Part shown: piece by piece, positions 7,910-10,431 of the stretch | Layout: each line of letters opens with the position of its first letter | How positions within the stretch are numbered: the stretch's first letter is position 1 | Notes under the pieces: model-generated | What the model saw: only the letters and a program-made list of their open reading frames with translations | What the model was told of the DNA's origin: nothing | Databases searched by the model: none | NCBI GenBank assembly: GCA_047618565.1 | Contig: JBLHKW010000168.1 | Span: 1 to 10,431, forward strand | Direction: 5' to 3' | DNA from: JBLHKW01 sp047618565 | GTDB taxonomy: Bacteria; Planctomycetota; UBA1135; GCA-002686595 | Length of the DNA: 10,431 bases | Made by a program: the position numbers and the translations under genes

Positions 7910-8848
7910 ATGCCCTTGAAGCACTCCCACACCCGAAAGTACGCCCTGCGAGCCCTGCTCGCGTCCGCCCTGGCCGCCTGCGCTACCCATACGCCGGCAC
8001 CCGAGACCACCCGGTCCCTCCTCGGGGCTGGTCTGGTTCCGCAAGAGCTCCCGGCACCACACCGGGGCTGGCTTCAGCTCGAACTGGATGCGGCCCTGGC
8101 CGCCTGGGAATTCCAGCCGACGGAGATGCACGCGATCTGGGTCGGCCGGCGCTTCGGCTATCTCGGCAGATACACGGAGGCGATCGACTGGTACACGGAA
8201 GCCCTATCGACCTACCCCGACAGCTATCGCCTGCGCCGCCACCTCGGCCACCGCTTCCTCACGGTGCGACAGCTCGATGCCGCCGTCAGCACCCTGAGCG
8301 AAGCGCGATCCCTTGCTGCCGAACACCCGAACCGCCTCGAGCCCGACGGCGCTCCGGGCCCGAGCGGTGAGCCGCGCAGCTCGACCCACGGCAACATCGA
8401 CTACCACCTCGCACTCGCCCACTACCTGCGCGGCGAGTTCACCGAAGCCGCCGACCTCTGGATGGGATGCGTCAACACCTGGGCGCGCAGCGATGACTCG
8501 CGCATCGCGGCCCTGCACTGGCTGCATGTCAGTTTGATGCGCGCGGGGCGCGCGGCGCAAGCCGAGGCTGTGCTCGATCTGGTTTCCGAAACGACGGACG
8601 TCATCGAGAACTTCGCCTACGCGGAACTCGTGCAGATCTACCGCGGCCAGCTAACCGTCGACAGTGTCCTCGAGCGTGAGCTGCGCAGCCCGGGGCTCGA
8701 GTACGGACTCGCTCGACGCCTGATCGCGACGGGCGATGCTGATAGGGGTGAGGCCATGTTGCGCACACTCAGCGATCACGCAAGCTGGCCCTCTTTCGGA
8801 GTCCTGGCGGCCGAAGCAGACCTCGCGCGCAGCACGAGCCACGATTGA
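7910..8848 (+). CDS. TPR-repeat lipoprotein
   Basis: A 312-residue protein probably anchored by lipid in the cell envelope. A basic N-terminus (KHSHTRK) and a short hydrophobic stretch lead to the lipobox L21-A-A-C24. TPR-like helical pairs are seen at about 76-135, with RFGYLGRYTEAIDWYTEAL then GHRFLTVRQLDAAVSTLSEA, and at about 163-225, with YHLALAHYLRGEFTEAADLW then HWLHVSLMRAGRAAQAEAVL. The pattern of a TPR pair, a Pro/Gly-rich insert near 140-160, then N-I-D-Y-H-L-A-L-A-H-Y recalls a family of uncharacterised TPR proteins common in GC-rich Gram-negatives. The ATG at 7910 is chosen because it starts the lipoprotein signal; its Shine-Dalgarno is poor. The frame is open to 7703, but that part is antisense to argR. 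It diverges from argR across about 80 bp. Partner and role are unknown, and no link to arginine is visible in the protein. Confidence 0.85.
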   Translation: MPLKHSHTRKYALRALLASALAACATHTPAPETTRSLLGAGLVPQELPAPHRGWLQLELDAALAAWEFQPTEMHAIWVGRRFGYLGRYTEAIDWYTEALSTYPDSYRLRRHLGHRFLTVRQLDAAVSTLSEARSLAAEHPNRLEPDGAPGPSGEPRSSTHGNIDYHLALAHYLRGEFTEAADLWMGCVNTWARSDDSRIAALHWLHVSLMRAGRAAQAEAVLDLVSETTDVIENFAYAELVQIYRGQLTVDSVLERELRSPGLEYGLARRLIATGDADRGEAMLRTLSDHASWPSFGVLAAEADLARSTSHD

Positions 8849-8896
8849 GTCCGGTCCCGGCAGTCCTCGCCTCCGGAAGTCACGCGTGGCGCTCGG
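8849..8896. other. Convergent intergenic gap without clear terminator
   Basis: Only 48 bp separate the stops of the TPR gene and the SGNH gene. TCCGG (8850-8854) can pair with CCGGA (8873-8877), but the stem is 5 bp with a loop of about 18 nt and there is no T-tract on either strand. I do not call it a terminator. Confidence 0.4.
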
Positions 8897-10429
8897 TCAG
8901 CGCAAGAAGTCGGCCAGCGCTTCGGCAGTTGCCCGGTTGCCGCGGGCGTTGAAGTGCGTGTCCAGGTCGTGGTAGAGGTGTCGCCTGCCGTCTGTCATGG
9001 GCGCGACCTCGCGCAGAACCGGTAATAGGTCCAGGCAGGGAATGCCGCGCTCTCCAAGCCAGGCACTCAGGAGGCGCTGGGGGCGGTCTCGGTCGAGTTC
9101 GCGTCCGGCGCGTTCGCTGACCCGCGCCCATAGTTCGTCCTCGACCTGGAACTCGTCCGGGATGAGCATCACGCGCATCGGAATCTCCCCGGCGGCGCGC
9201 CGCATGGCCAGCAGCGATTCGAACAGGAGATCGATCGACGCGGGCACCTGGGCACAGATGTCGAGGGCACGCTCCGTCTCGATGCGGTAGAAGGCTTCCT
9301 CGGACAACGTCGCTTCCTCCAGCGCCGGGTCCTCCAGCCATGGGAAGGCTGCAGCGACCTGGGCGCGATCCATGGACCCCGCGGTAGCGCGCTCGCCCTG
9401 CACCGTTCCAGCATTGGCCCCGCGCTGCTGTGCTCGCGCACGCTCCTCGGCAACACGCGACATGCGTTCAGGGATGACGAAGAGCAGCACCTGGTCCCGC
9501 TGGAACCAACGGCGCAGCCACGCATCGGGCAGGCCTTCGAGGACGTCGTCGATGTTGAGATCGTTACCGACGAAGATGCCGACCAGGATCACGTCCGGAT
9601 CGAGCGGCAGGACCTCGTCCACGAGCAGGCTCAGATACTCGGGGGGGCCGATCCCCGGCACGCCCATGTTGTAGATCTGCGCGCCTGTGAGTTGCTCGCA
9701 GACCGAGGTGAAATGCCATGCGTGGGGCACCGTGCCGACGTTGAACGAGTCTCCGATGGCGACGATCAGCGGCGTCTCATCTGCGGGATCCTTGCGGTAG
9801 AACTCCGTGTCGTAGAAGCCGCCGCTGTTGCACGCGAAACCGAAGCGCACCTGACCAGGATCGCAGCGGAAGCGCTGGACGAGCTCACCGGGACCCGCGC
9901 CAACGGTTGCGTTGATGGGCGCGGGCCGGACGTTCGCCCACAGGCTCAGACCCAGCTCGAGTCCAAGCGCCGCAGCACATGCGCCGAAGGTCATCAACTC
10001 GATCGCGCGCGCAAGACGGACATGCCGACCGCCCGCCGCGCGCTGGATCACCAGGACCAGAGCCCATGCGCCAGCTGCGCCGCCAAGGGCCATGTCGATC
10101 CAGATGCGCTGAAAGGGCTGCACACGCCACACGAAGAGCAGCCATCCCAGGACGGCCACGACGAACGCCCAGCGCAATGGACCGGCCACTCCGCGGTGGG
10201 GCTGCTCGCTTTGCGGATCCCGCAGCTCGCCAATGGACGCGCGCGCCAGGGCGAACAATCCCAAACCCAGGCCGGTCACGATGACGTGAAAGGTCGACCC
10301 GAGGATGACCAGGAGCGCGACTCGCTGAGTAAGAGCGAGCCAGAGTGCTCGCAACACCAGGCCAGCGCCGATCGACAACAAGACAGACATCACGACCCGC
10401 TGCCGTCCTTCGCTCGAGCTCTCCCGCAT
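8897..10429 (-). CDS. Membrane-anchored SGNH-hydrolase-like protein, possibly 5'-partial
   Basis: At least 510 residues. The first part has about five hydrophobic segments (roughly 14-32, 37-63, 86-103, 110-128, 142-165). With a basic N-terminus inside, this puts the C-terminal domain in the periplasm. That domain has the SGNH blocks: GDS with nucleophile S228 in IVAIGDSFNVG, the oxyanion glycine in NMGVPG (254-259), VGND (287-290), and the Asp-His pair D490/H492 in DTHFNARGN. The NSGGFYD segment before GDS matches the NS-x-GFRD stretch seen ahead of GDS in AlgX/AlgJ-like acyl-transferases and esterases. It may therefore add or remove an ester on an exported glycan or lipid, but no substrate can be named. 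A charged, alanine-rich insert (about 322-375) has low-complexity character. The ATG used lies 2 nt from the window end, so a longer start upstream is possible. Confidence 0.8.
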   Translation of the reverse strand: MRESSSEGRQRVVMSVLLSIGAGLVLRALWLALTQRVALLVILGSTFHVIVTGLGLGLFALARASIGELRDPQSEQPHRGVAGPLRWAFVVAVLGWLLFVWRVQPFQRIWIDMALGGAAGAWALVLVIQRAAGGRHVRLARAIELMTFGACAAALGLELGLSLWANVRPAPINATVGAGPGELVQRFRCDPGQVRFGFACNSGGFYDTEFYRKDPADETPLIVAIGDSFNVGTVPHAWHFTSVCEQLTGAQIYNMGVPGIGPPEYLSLLVDEVLPLDPDVILVGIFVGNDLNIDDVLEGLPDAWLRRWFQRDQVLLFVIPERMSRVAEERARAQQRGANAGTVQGERATAGSMDRAQVAAAFPWLEDPALEEATLSEEAFYRIETERALDICAQVPASIDLLFESLLAMRRAAGEIPMRVMLIPDEFQVEDELWARVSERAGRELDRDRPQRLLSAWLGERGIPCLDLLPVLREVAPMTDGRRHLYHDLDTHFNARGNRATAEALADFLR

Positions 10430-10431
10430 GT

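Noticed and set aside
8849..8896. Bidirectional terminator between convergent genes
   Set aside because: The stem is only 5 bp with a large loop and no T-tract on either side.

Overview
The window is GC-rich, densely coded bacterial chromosome. It is dominated by one arginine-biosynthesis operon on the minus strand, which reads right to left as argR-argC-argB-argD-argF-argG-argH-argA (about 7827 down to 309). A lipoprotein with a lipobox and a periplasmic-facing SGNH enzyme point to a Gram-negative. The separate short N-acetylglutamate synthase next to argH, the TPR lipoprotein family and the base composition would fit Myxococcota or other 'deltaproteobacteria', Planctomycetota, or an uncultured relative. 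The lineage cannot be fixed from this sequence.

Layout. Positions 1-308 hold no gene. They contain a small hairpin (1-44) and a striking 176-nt palindrome (105-280). Positions 309-7827 are the arg operon, in which all seven gene junctions overlap by 4 or 8 nt (GTGA, ATGA or ATGGTTGA), so translation is probably coupled from end to end. Positions 7828-7909 are the control region of argR, with a plausible sigma70-type promoter and two ARG-box-like palindromes, one on the -10 element and one on the argR ribosome-binding site and start codon. Positions 7910-8848 (plus strand) encode a TPR lipoprotein transcribed divergently from argR. Positions 8897-10429 (minus strand) encode a membrane-anchored SGNH-hydrolase-like protein that converges on it; its 5' end may lie outside the window.

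How the genes work together. ArgA acetylates glutamate, ArgB phosphorylates N-acetylglutamate, ArgC reduces it to the semialdehyde, and ArgD transaminates this to N-acetylornithine. ArgF carbamoylates ornithine, and ArgG and ArgH convert citrulline to arginine. ArgR, the first gene, probably represses the whole unit, itself included, when arginine is plentiful. The step from N-acetylornithine to ornithine (ArgE or ArgJ) and carbamoyl-phosphate synthase (CarAB) are not here and must be encoded elsewhere.

The arginine genes themselves are conventional. The least explained objects are the 105-280 palindrome, the cysteine-rich tail of the short NAGS and its overlap with argH, the twin operator on argR, and the two cell-envelope genes on the right.
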